Assembly: GCF_002796605.1 (NCBI RefSeq)
Contig: NZ_CP024923.1
Coordinates: 4,099,501-4,163,500 of the forward strand
Direction of reading: 5' to 3'
Length of the DNA: 64,000 bases
From: Sphingomonas psychrotolerans
Lineage (GTDB): Bacteria > Pseudomonadota > Alphaproteobacteria > Sphingomonadales > Sphingomonadaceae
Positions 45,944-54,965 of this stretch are shown here, piece by piece; within the stretch, counting starts at the first letter, position 1; each line of letters opens with the position of its first letter. Below the pieces are notes generated by a model. It was not told the DNA's origin and made no database searches. It worked only from the letters and a program-made list of their open reading frames with translations. The position numbers and the translations under genes were made by a program.

Positions 45944-46732
45944 TCAAACGTCAGGGCGGATGGCCAGCGCGATGAGCGCGGTCGATGGAATGGGCAGCAC
46001 CTCCCTGCCGTCCGCGCGGCGGCGGACCTCGTCGATCACCGCCTTCTGGTCCTGGGGGCGCAGCGTGGCCCAATCCTCGCTCAGCCCGAACTGGGTCTCG
46101 GGATCGAGATTGGTCATCCGGAGCAGATAATCGTGAGTCATCGTCTCGATGCCCGGAGCGCCGAACCCGGCGGCAACCATTTCTGTCGATAGCTGCTCGG
46201 GATCGCCGAGCATCGTCAGGCCTTCGGGAAGGCCGGTGCGCCATTCGCGATCCGGGAACAGCGCGCGGACCACTTGCCCGAGCAGAAGATGGGTCGCCGC
46301 GCCCTGGCTTTGCCACGTGGCGACCACGCCGTGTCCGCCCGGCCGGGTGACCCGTGCCATCTCGGCGAGGCCCTTGCGCCAATCGGGGAACATCATCACT
46401 CCGAACACAGAGAACACCGCGTCGAAACTCGCATCGGGCAGGTCGAGCGCCTGTCCGTCCATCGTCCGGCCTTCGAGATTAAGCAGGCCGTGCGCGGCCA
46501 CGCGCGCGACCATGCCTGACGAGAAGTCGGTCGCCAGCACCTGCGCGCCCGCCCGCGCCGCCGCCAGCGCCAGCGCCCCGGTGCCGGTCGCGACGTCGAG
46601 CAGCCGCGTTTGCGGCGTCACCTTGATCCGCGCGAGCGCCGCCTCGGCGAAGGGCGCCGTGAACGGGTGCGCGGTTTCCTCATAATGTTTCGCCATCTCG
46701 TTCCAGCGATCGGGGTCGTTCATTCGGCGCAT
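45944..46732 (-). CDS. Class I SAM-dependent methyltransferase
   Basis: A 262-residue methyltransferase of the UbiE/Methyltransf_11 type: motif I LLDVATGTGALALAAARAG, motif II DFSSGMV, DASFDAVFSVFGVMMFPD and a motif III RVTRPGGHGVVATW. Substrate unknown; this type often acts on small molecules. The ATG has AGGAG six bases upstream. It is divergent from the Rrf2 regulator gene, with a dyad in between that probably controls it. Confidence 0.87.
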   Translation of the reverse strand: MRRMNDPDRWNEMAKHYEETAHPFTAPFAEAALARIKVTPQTRLLDVATGTGALALAAARAGAQVLATDFSSGMVARVAAHGLLNLEGRTMDGQALDLPDASFDAVFSVFGVMMFPDWRKGLAEMARVTRPGGHGVVATWQSQGAATHLLLGQVVRALFPDREWRTGLPEGLTMLGDPEQLSTEMVAAGFGAPGIETMTHDYLLRMTNLDPETQFGLSEDWATLRPQDQKAVIDEVRRRADGREVLPIPSTALIALAIRPDV

Positions 46733-46749
46733 TGGCAACTCCTGCGAAT

Positions 46750-46772
46750 CATGTAACATCAAATGTAGCATG
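46750..46772. promoter_or_regulatory. Dyad operator between methyltransferase and Rrf2 genes
   Basis: A 23-bp imperfect palindrome of form CATG-nn-ACAT-nnn-ATGT-nn-CATG: both 4-base blocks of each arm match the other arm. It lies 18 bases from the methyltransferase ATG and 47 bases from the regulator ATG. Rrf2/YwnA repressors commonly bind such sites between themselves and the divergent target gene (inference). Confidence 0.6.
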
Positions 46773-46818
46773 AACGGCGCTGCTTGCCAATTCCGGTGCA
46801 GGGTCCAAGGATCGAGCG

Positions 46819-47274
46819 ATGCGACGCGACAGCCGCCTTTCCCGAATGCTCCACGTCCTGCTGCACATGGCGCGGCACGAGGGGCCGATGACGTCGGAGA
46901 TGATCGCGGCGATGCTGCGCACCAATCCGGTGGTGGTCCGCCGCACCATGGCGGGCCTGCGCGATGCGGGGTATGTCCGCTCGGAGAAGGGGCATGGCGG
47001 CGGCTGGCTGCTCGCCTGCGATCTCGATTCGGTGTCGCTACTCGACGTGCATCGCGCCGTGGGCGGGCCGCAGCTGTTCGCGATCGGCGCCGAATCGGAT
47101 CAGCCGGATTGCCTCGTCGAGAAATTGGTCAACGAAGCCGTGGCGGATGCGCTGGGCGAGGCGGAGGCGCTGCTGCTCGCGCGGTTCGCTTCGGTCAGCC
47201 TCGGTATGCTCGCCCGTGACTTCGACGCGCGCTGCGCCGGATGGGTTCAGGCGCCGCCTACCTCGTCGCCCTGA
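46819..47274 (+). CDS. Rrf2 family transcriptional regulator (YwnA-like)
   Basis: A 151-residue winged-helix regulator. SRLSRMLHVLLHMARHEGPMTSEMIAAMLRTNPVVVRRTMAGLRDAGYV is the helix-turn-helix; the wing is SEKGHGGGWLLA. The three clustered cysteines that bind Fe-S in IscR/NsrR are absent (only one Cys, in QPDCLV, falls there), so it probably senses through another ligand or cysteine redox. Divergent from the methyltransferase gene. Confidence 0.9.
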   Translation: MRRDSRLSRMLHVLLHMARHEGPMTSEMIAAMLRTNPVVVRRTMAGLRDAGYVRSEKGHGGGWLLACDLDSVSLLDVHRAVGGPQLFAIGAESDQPDCLVEKLVNEAVADALGEAEALLLARFASVSLGMLARDFDARCAGWVQAPPTSSP

Positions 47275-47969
47275 TATTTGATCTGCAGATAGCGGCCGCG
47301 CGTTGCGAGCAGGTCGAGATCGCCCTGGGCGAGCTGCGTCGACATCTGGGCGATCTCGTCGTCAATCACCTGCAGCCCCTGTGCGAGCTGCTGGTCGGGG
47401 GTGAGCCCGTTGCGCTCGACCCGGCGCAGCGGCTCGGGCACCCGCGCATAGCCCTTGATCAGCTCGGGTAATTGTTCGCCCACCAGTTTGCGGACCTCGC
47501 CCGCCGCGGGCGAAGCTTCATCCAGCAATGCGAGCTGCGGCGCGAGGAACTCGAGCTTCACTCCGATCGAATCGACCAGACCGTGCACCGGGGCGGGCAA
47601 GGCGGGCCGCTGCGTGTCGAGCCAATGCTCGGTGGTACGCGGCAATGCCTTGAGCGGTACTTGTGCGAGCTGCTCGACCTCCGGCGCGCCGCTCCCCGCC
47701 GGCAGGACCGCGAAGAACAGCGTCGCGGCGACCAGCAGCAAGGCGACGAGCATCGCCCCCATGATACCCAGCGGCGCCACGGCAAGCGCAAAGACGATCG
47801 CACCGAAGAGTATCGCGCCGTCGGCGATCGCGATTCGCCCGACACGCCGGACCACTTCGGCCTCGCGCCGGCGACGGAGCCGTTTGTCGGCCGCCGTCGA
47901 AGGCGCGCGCGCCCGCGCACGCTCCATCAGTTCCTCGGCGCGTGCGCTCAAACGGTCGACATCGGTCAC
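47247..47969 (-). CDS. XpaC-like protein (5-bromo-4-chloroindolyl phosphate hydrolysis family)
   Basis: A 240-residue protein with a charged N-terminus (ARAEELMERARARA), two TM helices (DGAILFGAIVFALAVAPLGI and MLVALLLVAATLFFAV) and a C-terminal helical part ending DEIAQMSTQLAQGDLDLLATRGRYLQIKY, as in XpaC. The pairing with telA immediately upstream is the classic xpaC-telA arrangement. The GTG start, four bases after the telA stop with GGAGG upstream, is inferred. Biochemical role unclear despite the family name. Its end overlaps the convergent Rrf2 gene by 28 bases. Confidence 0.72.
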   Translation of the reverse strand: MTDVDRLSARAEELMERARARAPSTAADKRLRRRREAEVVRRVGRIAIADGAILFGAIVFALAVAPLGIMGAMLVALLLVAATLFFAVLPAGSGAPEVEQLAQVPLKALPRTTEHWLDTQRPALPAPVHGLVDSIGVKLEFLAPQLALLDEASPAAGEVRKLVGEQLPELIKGYARVPEPLRRVERNGLTPDQQLAQGLQVIDDEIAQMSTQLAQGDLDLLATRGRYLQIKYQGDEVGGA

Positions 47970-47973
47970 GGGC

Positions 47974-49179
47974 TTACATCGCCTCCAGCTTGAAGGTGTC
48001 GGTCGCGCCGCCGCCCTGGTTCTGCGCGGCACCCTCGGCGCGGGCGATATAGCCCTTCGACTTCTCGACTTCGTTCGAGAGCGTGTTGACCGTGGTCTTC
48101 ATGCTGTCGAGCGCCTTCAGCTTGAAGGTGTCGATCGCGTCCATCGTGTCGTAGATGTTCTGGAAGGCGCGCTGGAGCGTCTCGACGGGGATCGTCGAAT
48201 TCGCCGCCTGCTCGTGGATCGCCGCGGTGTTGCTCTTGAGCAATTGCCCGGTCGAATCGATCAGCCCCGCGGTGGTGGTGTTGATCGCGGTGATCTGGTC
48301 GAGCACCAATTTCTGGTTGGTCAGTGCCTGCGCGACGGTAACCGCGGTGCGCAGCGCCGAAACCGTGGTGGTCGAGGCGCGGTCGACGCCCTTCACCAGC
48401 TCGACATTGTTCTTCTTGACCAGATCGAGCGCGAGATAGCCCTGCACCGTCACCGCCATCTGGGTGAGCAGGTCCTGCGTGCGCTGGCGGACATAGAATA
48501 GCGCGGTCTCGCGCAGCGCCTTGGCCTTGGCTGGGTCGGTGTGATCGAGTTCGTTGGCCTTGTCCTCGATCTTGGCGTCCATCGCCTTGGACAGATAGAT
48601 CATCTGCTCGAGCCGGCCCATCGCCGCCCACAGGTTCGCGCGCTCGGTGTCGATCGCGGCATTGTCCATCAGCAGCTCGTCCTTGCCGCTGGACAGGCTC
48701 TTGAGGATGGCCTGGATGTGGCTCTGCGACGACTGGTATTTGCGGAAATACTGCTTGAGCGGCGAGCCGCCGAACAGCTTCGACAGGAACCCGTCATTGC
48801 CGCCGATCAATTTGCCGTTGCGGCCCGGATCGAGCTCTTCGACGGTTTTGCGCAGCTGGAGCAGATCGGCGCCGACGCCGGTGTCGGTGCTCATCGCGCG
48901 CACGGGCCTGTCGAGGAAGCGATTGGACTGGCCCGCGGCGTCACGGATCTCCTTCTGCCCCATCGCCGCGATCGCATCGACGCGCTTGCCGAATTCGGGC
49001 GAGTTGACGTCCTGCGCGATCAGATCGTCGATGAACCCCTCGACCCGCTTCTCGAGCTCGTTCTTCTTGGTGTCTTCCACCGGCACCAGACCGGCGGCCT
49101 TTTCAGGCGCCACCACTGCCACGGGACTCGGTGGCGTGAGTACCAGCTCCTGTTCGGCTACTGCAGTCTCGGTCGCCAT
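47974..49179 (-). CDS. Toxic anion resistance protein TelA
   Basis: A 401-residue, almost wholly helical cytoplasmic protein of the TelA/KlaA family: NELEKRVEGFIDDLIAQD, the central RYQSSQSHIQAILKSLSSGKDELLMDN-type coiled coil, DLLTQMAVTVQGYLALDLVKKNNVELVKGVDRASTTTVSALRTAV, and DTFKLKALDSMKTTV. Members are linked to tellurite and other stress resistance, mechanism unknown. GGAG precedes the ATG. Operon telA-xpaC. Confidence 0.92.
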   Translation of the reverse strand: MATETAVAEQELVLTPPSPVAVVAPEKAAGLVPVEDTKKNELEKRVEGFIDDLIAQDVNSPEFGKRVDAIAAMGQKEIRDAAGQSNRFLDRPVRAMSTDTGVGADLLQLRKTVEELDPGRNGKLIGGNDGFLSKLFGGSPLKQYFRKYQSSQSHIQAILKSLSSGKDELLMDNAAIDTERANLWAAMGRLEQMIYLSKAMDAKIEDKANELDHTDPAKAKALRETALFYVRQRTQDLLTQMAVTVQGYLALDLVKKNNVELVKGVDRASTTTVSALRTAVTVAQALTNQKLVLDQITAINTTTAGLIDSTGQLLKSNTAAIHEQAANSTIPVETLQRAFQNIYDTMDAIDTFKLKALDSMKTTVNTLSNEVEKSKGYIARAEGAAQNQGGGATDTFKLEAM

Positions 49180-49236
49180 GCTCAAATCTCCAAAGCTGTT
49201 GCGACCATCCATAAGGGCTAAGCGTCAGCTATCCAA

Positions 49237-49258
49237 GTGTAGCAGTTAAATAGTACAC
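49237..49258. promoter_or_regulatory. Dyad upstream of telA
   Basis: GTGTA and TACAC arms separated by 12 AT-rich bases (22 bp in all) lie 58 bases upstream of the telA ATG in an otherwise GC-rich region, which suggests an operator or promoter element. Confidence 0.4.
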
Positions 49259-49277
49259 CCTGGCGCCCTCGCCAAGG

Positions 49278-49841
49278 TCAGCGCGCCGCCTTCAGCGCCC
49301 GGCCCCACCAGACGAGTTCGTCGAACAAATGCCCGGTCCAGCGCATATCCTTGTCGTCGCCGGCGAACAGGCCGTCCTTCACCTTGCCCCATACGCCCAT
49401 GACGTGGACCGAGGCTTCGAGCGGGGCCATCTGCAGCTCGCGCGCGACGCAGGTCAGCTGTTCGATCGAGCGTGCGGCGCCGTTGCCGCCATAGCCGACA
49501 AAGGTCACCGGCTTGCGGTTCCATTCGGCATAGACGAAGTCGAGCGCGTTCTTGAGCACCGCGGGCGGGCCGTGATTATATTCCGGGCAGATCAGGATGT
49601 AGCCGTCCGCCGACGCGATCTTCTCGGCCCAGCGAATCTGGAGCGGATCGACGTAATTGCCTTGCGCGGGCGCGTGCGCGAAGGGATAGAAGGGCAGGTT
49701 CCAATCCTTGAGGTCGACCAGCGCGCAGGCGAGGTCGTCGCGCGCAGCTGCCTGTTCGAGCACCCATTTCGCCACCGGCAGCGCCATGCGCCCCTCGCGT
49801 ACGCTGCCCATGATGACGAGGATGCTCAATGGTTCGGCCAT
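49278..49841 (-). CDS. NADPH-dependent FMN reductase
   Basis: A 187-residue flavodoxin-fold reductase: SILVIMGSVREGRMALPVAKWV binds FMN phosphate, and ADGYILICPEYNHGPPAVLKNALDFVYAEW and KPVTFVGYGGNGAARSIEQL bind flavin and subunit partner. Similar to ArsH/ChrR/azoreductase-like quinone reductases; electron acceptor unknown. Start at MAEPLSIL gives the normal N-terminus. Divergent from typA by 96 bases. Confidence 0.92.
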   Translation of the reverse strand: MAEPLSILVIMGSVREGRMALPVAKWVLEQAAARDDLACALVDLKDWNLPFYPFAHAPAQGNYVDPLQIRWAEKIASADGYILICPEYNHGPPAVLKNALDFVYAEWNRKPVTFVGYGGNGAARSIEQLTCVARELQMAPLEASVHVMGVWGKVKDGLFAGDDKDMRWTGHLFDELVWWGRALKAAR

Positions 49842-49937
49842 GTGTTTATCCCTAGCGCGGGCTGCTCTTCCCGCAACGCACAAATTGCGCTAAAGGCGCC
49901 CGCGAAACCGCACCTTTGCGGCAATCAGGATATACGC

Positions 49938-51761
49938 ATGAACCTCCGCAACGTGGCGATCATCGCCCACGTCGATCACGGCAAGACCACGCTCGTCGAC
50001 CAGCTCTTCCGCCAGTCCGGCACGTTCCGCGACAATCAGCGGATCGAAGAAAGAGCCATGGATTCCAATGACTTGGAAAAAGAGCGTGGCATCACGATTC
50101 TCGCCAAGTGCACCAGCGTCGACTGGGAAGGCACCCGGATCAACATCGTCGACACGCCGGGCCACGCCGATTTCGGCGGCGAGGTCGAGCGGATCCTGTC
50201 GATGGTCGACGGCGTCATCCTGCTGGTCGATTCTTCAGAAGGCGCGATGCCGCAGACCAAGTTCGTCACCGGCAAGGCGCTCGCGCTCGGGCTGCGTCCG
50301 ATCGTCGTGGTCAACAAGGTCGACCGCCCCGACGAGCGCATCCAGGAAGTGCTCGACGAAGTGTTCGACCTGTTCGTCAGCCTCGAGGCGACCGACGAGC
50401 AGCTCGACTTCCCGGTGCTCTATGCCTCGGGCCGCAACGGCTATGCCAATGACGATCACAGCCTGCGCGAAGGCACGCTGGCGCCCTTGTTCAACAAGAT
50501 CATCGAGCATGTGCCGCCGCCCTCGGCCGATCCGGACGGACCGTTCAAGTTCCTCGTGACCTTGCTCGACCGTGACAATTTCCTCGGGCGCATCCTCACC
50601 GGCCTGGTGTTCTCGGGCTCGGTCAAGACCAACCAGCCAATCCACAGCCTCGATAATGACGGCAAGATCGTCGAGACCGGGCGTGCGACCAAGATCATGA
50701 CCTTCCACGGTCTCGAGCGCGTGCCGACCGACGAAGCGCAGGCGGGCGACATCATCTCGATCGCGGGGCTGACGCACACCACCGTCTCGAACACGATTTG
50801 CGACCCCTCGGTCTCCGAGCCGCTCCACGCTCAGCCGATCGATCCGCCGACACTGTCGATGCGTTTCGCGGTAAACGATTCGCCGATGGCGGGCCGCGAG
50901 GGCACCAAGGTGACCAGCCGGATGATCCGCGACCGCCTGTTCCGCGAAGCCGAGAGCAACGTCGCGATCAAGGTCACCGAAGCCGACGACCGCGATTCGT
51001 ACGAAGTGGCCGGCCGCGGCGAGCTCCAGCTCGGCGTGCTGATCGAGACGATGCGCCGCGAGGGCTTCGAGCTTGGCATCAGCCGTCCGCGGGTGCTGTT
51101 CGGCACCGACGAGGACGGCAAGAAGACCGAGCCGTACGAGACCGTGATCATCGACGTCGACGAGGAATATTCGGGCACGGTCGTCGAGAAGATGAACATC
51201 CGCAAGGCCGAGATGACCGATATGCGCCCCTCGGGCGGCGGCAAGACCCGCATCACCTTCTCGGCGCCTTCGCGCGGGATGATCGGCTATCACGGCGAAT
51301 TCCTGTCGGACACCCGCGGCACCGGGATCATGAACCGGCTGTTCGAGAAATACGGCCCCCACAAGGGCCAGATCGAAGGCCGCAAGAACGGCGTGCTGAT
51401 CTCGAACGGCTCGGGCGAGGCCAACAGCTACGCGCTCGGCCCGCTCGAGGAGCGCGGCATCCTGTTCGTCGGGCATGGCGAGCAGCTCTACGAGGGCATG
51501 ATCGTCGGCGAGAACGCCAAGCCGGATGACCTGGAGGTCAATCCGATGAAGGCGAAGCAGCTCACCAACTTCCGCGCATCGGGCGGCAAGGACGATGCGA
51601 TCCGCCTCACCCCGCCGAAGAAGATGACGCTCGAACAGGCGATCGCCTATATCGACGACGATGAGATGGTCGAGGTCACGCCCAAGTCGATCCGGCTGCG
51701 CAAGCGCTTCCTCGATCCGCATGATCGCAAGCGGGCCAGCCGGGCGAAGCAGGCGGCCTGA
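49938..51761 (+). CDS. typA: Translational GTPase TypA/BipA
   Basis: A 607-residue ribosome-associated GTPase for stress and cold adaptation. G1 AHVDHGKTT (residues 10-18), switch [18 protein letters not shown]3 [17 protein letters not shown]4 NKVDRPDER; then translation-factor domains and the TypA-specific C-terminal block [34 protein letters not shown]. The ATG begins the G domain; open sequence upstream in frame lies antisense to the FMN reductase gene and is not coding. Confidence 0.97.
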   Translation: MNLRNVAIIAHVDHGKTTLVDQLFRQSGTFRDNQRIEERAMDSNDLEKERGITILAKCTSVDWEGTRINIVDTPGHADFGGEVERILSMVDGVILLVDSSEGAMPQTKFVTGKALALGLRPIVVVNKVDRPDERIQEVLDEVFDLFVSLEATDEQLDFPVLYASGRNGYANDDHSLREGTLAPLFNKIIEHVPPPSADPDGPFKFLVTLLDRDNFLGRILTGLVFSGSVKTNQPIHSLDNDGKIVETGRATKIMTFHGLERVPTDEAQAGDIISIAGLTHTTVSNTICDPSVSEPLHAQPIDPPTLSMRFAVNDSPMAGREGTKVTSRMIRDRLFREAESNVAIKVTEADDRDSYEVAGRGELQLGVLIETMRREGFELGISRPRVLFGTDEDGKKTEPYETVIIDVDEEYSGTVVEKMNIRKAEMTDMRPSGGGKTRITFSAPSRGMIGYHGEFLSDTRGTGIMNRLFEKYGPHKGQIEGRKNGVLISNGSGEANSYALGPLEERGILFVGHGEQLYEGMIVGENAKPDDLEVNPMKAKQLTNFRASGGKDDAIRLTPPKKMTLEQAIAYIDDDEMVEVTPKSIRLRKRFLDPHDRKRASRAKQAA

Positions 51762-51780
51762 GGGTTTGGGAGTATGAGAG

Positions 51781-51807
51781 GCGCCGGGGGAGACCCCGGC
51801 GCTTTTT
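51781..51807 (+). terminator. Rho-independent terminator after typA
   Basis: A perfect 9-bp stem GCGCCGGGG / CCCCGGCGC with a GAGA tetraloop, followed by five T. It lies 19 bases after the typA stop and is the clearest terminator in the window. Confidence 0.9.
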
Positions 51808-51845
51808 GCTTGGGCACGACGCGGACCGGAGGCGGGTGAGACAGA

Positions 51846-52568
51846 TCAGCGGGGCGGGTGCAGCCGGCGGTGGAGATAGTTTTCGTCGAAACCGGCGATC
51901 TGGATCAGCTTCACCGGATCCATGATCGTCAGGCTTCCGCGCCGCAGGACCATCGCGCCGGCAAGGCGCAGCTGCTTCAGGACCCGGTTGGTGTGGACGG
52001 GCGTCATCCCGAGCGCGTCGGCCAGCACGATCTGGGAAAGCGGGAGCTCGAACTCGGTGCCCTCCACCAGCCCGATATTCTGCGCGCGGATATAGAGCTC
52101 GCACATGAGATGCGCGGCGCGCTCGGTGCTGCTGCGGCGACCCATGCTGACGATCCAGGCCCGCAGCGTGCCCTCGTCCGCGAGCTGGGCGATGTACATC
52201 GCTCTGGCGATGGCGTTGTAATCCTGCATCATCCTGTCCATCTCGCCGCGCGCGATGGCGACGACCCGGCTGGGCACGACCGTCTGAATGCTGTGATCCA
52301 TCTCTGCGAGCATGCCGGCGTGCAGGTCGCACGCATCCCCCGGCATCAGGAATGCCATAATCTGCCGGGAACCGCTGGGAAGGATCTTGTAGCGGAAGGC
52401 CCAGCCATCGAGGACCACGAACACCGGCCCAGGCTTGTCTCCCTCGCGGATCAGGTCGTGCCTGGCTGCCAGCTTCCGCGGATGCGCGGTCGCGCGCTCA
52501 AGCGCGGCGATCTCCTCGCCGCCCAATTGGACGAAGCCGTTGAGTTTTTGGACAAACCGATTTGCCAT
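51846..52568 (-). CDS. Crp/Fnr family transcriptional regulator
   Basis: A 240-residue regulator. N-terminal cyclic-nucleotide-binding fold (IREGDKPGPVFVVLDGWAFRYKILPSGSRQIMAFLMPGDACDL), dimer helix, and C-terminal winged helix (LSQIVLADALGMTPVHTNRVLKQL). No N-terminal Fe-S cysteine set, so it is not an oxygen-sensing FNR; ligand unknown. The type is common in sphingomonads and rhizobia. Divergent from the hypothetical gene at 52746. Confidence 0.92.
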   Translation of the reverse strand: MANRFVQKLNGFVQLGGEEIAALERATAHPRKLAARHDLIREGDKPGPVFVVLDGWAFRYKILPSGSRQIMAFLMPGDACDLHAGMLAEMDHSIQTVVPSRVVAIARGEMDRMMQDYNAIARAMYIAQLADEGTLRAWIVSMGRRSSTERAAHLMCELYIRAQNIGLVEGTEFELPLSQIVLADALGMTPVHTNRVLKQLRLAGAMVLRRGSLTIMDPVKLIQIAGFDENYLHRRLHPPR

Positions 52569-52745
52569 GCCTGCAAGGCCTACGAAATAGCCTCGCTACA
52601 ATATATTGCCGTAGGATATTATCCAAAGTTAAGTTCAAGCTAGGAACGGAGCGGCGCAGCCACTAGGTTCCAGCTATCGTCGATACACGTTTCAGGCGTC
52701 GGCGGCTGAGGATCCTTCCTCGCCTGCTGTCCAAGGCGCCAATCC

Positions 52746-53087
52746 ATGTCTGATGTTACCGACAATGAAGTGGCCTCGGCCGCGAACCCTGCGCGGCCCG
52801 ACCCGCACGGCGAAGCTGCACTTCTCCTCGTGGAAAGTCTTATTCACGGCCTGCTGATGCGATCGGTCCTGTCGGTCGGGGAAGCGGTGGATATCGTGCG
52901 GACCGCCGTAGAGGTGCAGAACGACATCAGCGACCAACGTGACGACGATCCCGGGGATAATCCCGCCCATCGACTACTTTCGGTGATCGCGACCACGCTT
53001 GGCATCGACGTCCTGCAGGAGGTCGATGGCAATCCTGGTGCCGGCGGGACCTTCAACGGCGGGACTTCCAACGGCGGGATCCGCTAG
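52746..53087 (+). CDS. Small conserved hypothetical protein
   Basis: A 113-residue soluble protein with one recognisable helical core (AALLLVESLIHGLLMRSVLSVGEAVDIVRTAVEVQNDI) and a Gly/Asn-rich end with repeats of FNGGTSNGG type. The core pattern recurs in many alphaproteobacterial small proteins of unknown role. A GGAAC element (52643-52647) followed 18 bases later by GGTT upstream could be a weak EcfG-type promoter. Function unknown. Confidence 0.6.
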   Translation: MSDVTDNEVASAANPARPDPHGEAALLLVESLIHGLLMRSVLSVGEAVDIVRTAVEVQNDISDQRDDDPGDNPAHRLLSVIATTLGIDVLQEVDGNPGAGGTFNGGTSNGGIR

Positions 53088-53245
53088 TTTGGTCTCGTCC
53101 ATTGCCCCTGGCGCAGGCCGGAAATCCAGTGGGCGCAGCGACTCCACAGAAATCATGCATTTTCCCGTGCGTATCACTGATCATGAGCAAGAAACTGCCC
53201 CCAGAACTCGACTAGCATGGACTAGATTACGCTGGGGAAAGCACA

Positions 53246-53959
53246 GTGGAGGCACAAGGAGACAAGTCTGCCTCCACGGGATGCAATTCGGCGTTAACGG
53301 CGGAATCTTTGATTCAACTGTTCAGTCCGCCGGTCTCGCCAGCGCGCATCGATACTTCACTTACCCCAGATGCCAGACGCGCGCTATGGGCGGGAGATTC
53401 CGTACATCGCGCGCGAAATCTTGCGCAGCTCGCGGCCGCGCTGGTCCATATGCGCGCTCGATTGCCTGACGCATCTTATCTCGAGGATATGGCAGCAAAC
53501 GCGCACGCGCTCGCCGCTGCCTATGCCGAACTCGCTGAAGAACAGGCTCCCGGCGCGAAGATGCCCTGCGCGGACCTGCTGAAGCGGGTCGTCACGGGGC
53601 TCGTCCAGCTTTTCGGAAATGGCGAACGGCCGGTCCGATTGCGCTGTTCGGTCGCGGAATTGTGGCTGACATCCGAGCAAAGGCGGGCGCTTGTGCTGAT
53701 TGCCAGCGAACTGGTGGTCAACGCTCTCAAATATGCATTCCCCGAGACAGGCGGCAATCTTGCGGTCCGCTTGATCTTCGACGGACCCTATGCCGAGCTA
53801 ATCGTCGAAGACGACGGTGTCGGCCTCGGGCCCGCAGCGAAGCCAGGCAATGGCAGCCGGATCCTCGACGAACTCGCCATGCTCCTCTCCGCGCCGATCG
53901 AGCGAGCCGACCGTCCAGAGGGCGGACTGCGCGCGGTGGTCAGGCTGCCGCTTGGCTGA
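53246..53959 (+). CDS. Small HisKA_2/HWE-like sensor histidine kinase
   Basis: A 237-residue soluble kinase-like protein without a sensor domain. The putative phosphoacceptor is the His in AGDSVHRARNLAQLAAALVHMRA; the ATP-binding half has the N-box SELVVNALKYAFPE and G-box VEDDGVGLGPAAKPGNGSRIL, ending GLRAVVRLPLG. The dimerisation and catalytic arrangement fit the HisKA_2/HWE group used in the alphaproteobacterial general stress pathway. The GTG has GGGGAA upstream. The partner response regulator is not in the window. Confidence 0.8.
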   Translation: MEAQGDKSASTGCNSALTAESLIQLFSPPVSPARIDTSLTPDARRALWAGDSVHRARNLAQLAAALVHMRARLPDASYLEDMAANAHALAAAYAELAEEQAPGAKMPCADLLKRVVTGLVQLFGNGERPVRLRCSVAELWLTSEQRRALVLIASELVVNALKYAFPETGGNLAVRLIFDGPYAELIVEDDGVGLGPAAKPGNGSRILDELAMLLSAPIERADRPEGGLRAVVRLPLG

Positions 53960-54059
53960 GGCTATCCAGCGATAGAACAAACCGGAAACAAAACCCTTTC
54001 CTACACGCCGCGAAATCCATACACCCTGATCGATTGGCGATTCGACAGGAGGGGTCTTC

Positions 54060-54953
54060 ATGCAAAACCGTGTTCCCGTTCCGCGCGCGGCGCGGCCTGA
54101 TATACCCGACTTCGCGGCGGTGCCGCGCAAGGGCAATCGGCATGACGGGTGGACGCCCGAGCGGCAAAAGGCGTTCATCGCGGCGCTTGCCGACACGGGA
54201 TCCGTCCGGCGCGCGGCGGCGATGGTCAATATGGCGCAGGCCAATGCCTATGCGCTGCGCCGCGCGGCTGGGGCCGAAGGATTTCGGCGGGCGTGGGACG
54301 CGGCACTCGATTTCGGGCTGGCACGGTTGAAGGACCTGGCCTTCGAGCGCGCGATCGAGGGCGAACTGATCCCGGTGTTCGTCGGCGGCAAATTGATGGG
54401 CTTTCGCCGCAAGCACAACACTGCGCTGCTGATCTTCTGCCTGCGCCATTACGGCCGCGACGCTTCGGGCAAGCGCACGACGATCAACTATTTCTCGACG
54501 CGGGCGAGCGCGGGGACGGGTGTCGGTGCGGGAAGGAGCATCGTGGATGGCGGGAGCATCGCGGCGGCGCAGGCGAGCGCGATGGTGCAGACCGTGGTCA
54601 GCGACGGCGAGGTGGGCGGGGGCGAGGCCGGCGCGCTGCGCGACGACGGGCTCGCGGCAGCGCTGGCGGGGTTTGCCGGAGTGGCGCTCGATGCCGAGGC
54701 CGAGGCGGCGGTCGCGGCGGCGATCGTCGCTTGTGCCGAGCGTCGCGCCGCTGGCGATGCCGCGATCGATGCGGGTGGAGAGGCGGCCGCCGACGTGGCC
54801 GAGGACGATCCGGACGAGCCGTTCGTGACTCTGCCGTTCGAGGGGACGCCGTATCGCGGTTCGCTGGAGCCGGTGATGCTGATCGAGGAGGCCGAGGCCT
54901 GGGTGCCGGCGGAGGAGGCGGAAGTTCCTCGGGACGGGGAGGGGGCCGCATAA
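54060..54953 (+). CDS. HTH-containing hypothetical protein with Ala/Glu-rich tail
   Basis: A 297-residue protein. Residues about 28-105 (DGWTPERQKAFIAALADTGSVRRAAAMVNMAQANAYALRR) form a helix-turn-helix like that of phage terminase small subunits and small transposase-type HTHs, followed by FRRAWDAALDFGLARLKDLAFERAIEGE. The second half is an acidic, Ala-rich helical stretch with little conservation. AGGAGG precedes the ATG. Related proteins occur as single genes in sphingomonads. Possibly a DNA-binding regulator; no phage genes are nearby. Confidence 0.7.
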   Translation: MQNRVPVPRAARPDIPDFAAVPRKGNRHDGWTPERQKAFIAALADTGSVRRAAAMVNMAQANAYALRRAAGAEGFRRAWDAALDFGLARLKDLAFERAIEGELIPVFVGGKLMGFRRKHNTALLIFCLRHYGRDASGKRTTINYFSTRASAGTGVGAGRSIVDGGSIAAAQASAMVQTVVSDGEVGGGEAGALRDDGLAAALAGFAGVALDAEAEAAVAAAIVACAERRAAGDAAIDAGGEAAADVAEDDPDEPFVTLPFEGTPYRGSLEPVMLIEEAEAWVPAEEAEVPRDGEGAA

Positions 54954-54965
54954 CCTGGTTTCGGG

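Noticed and set aside
48155-48439. Plus-strand open frame inside telA with hydrophobic stretches
   Set aside because: Antisense of helical TelA; no ribosome site and in the wrong place for a promoter.
52643-52669. EcfG promoter before the 52746 gene
   Set aside because: GGAAC is perfect but the GGTT lies 18 bases away with a wrong first base; kept only as a remark in that gene's entry.
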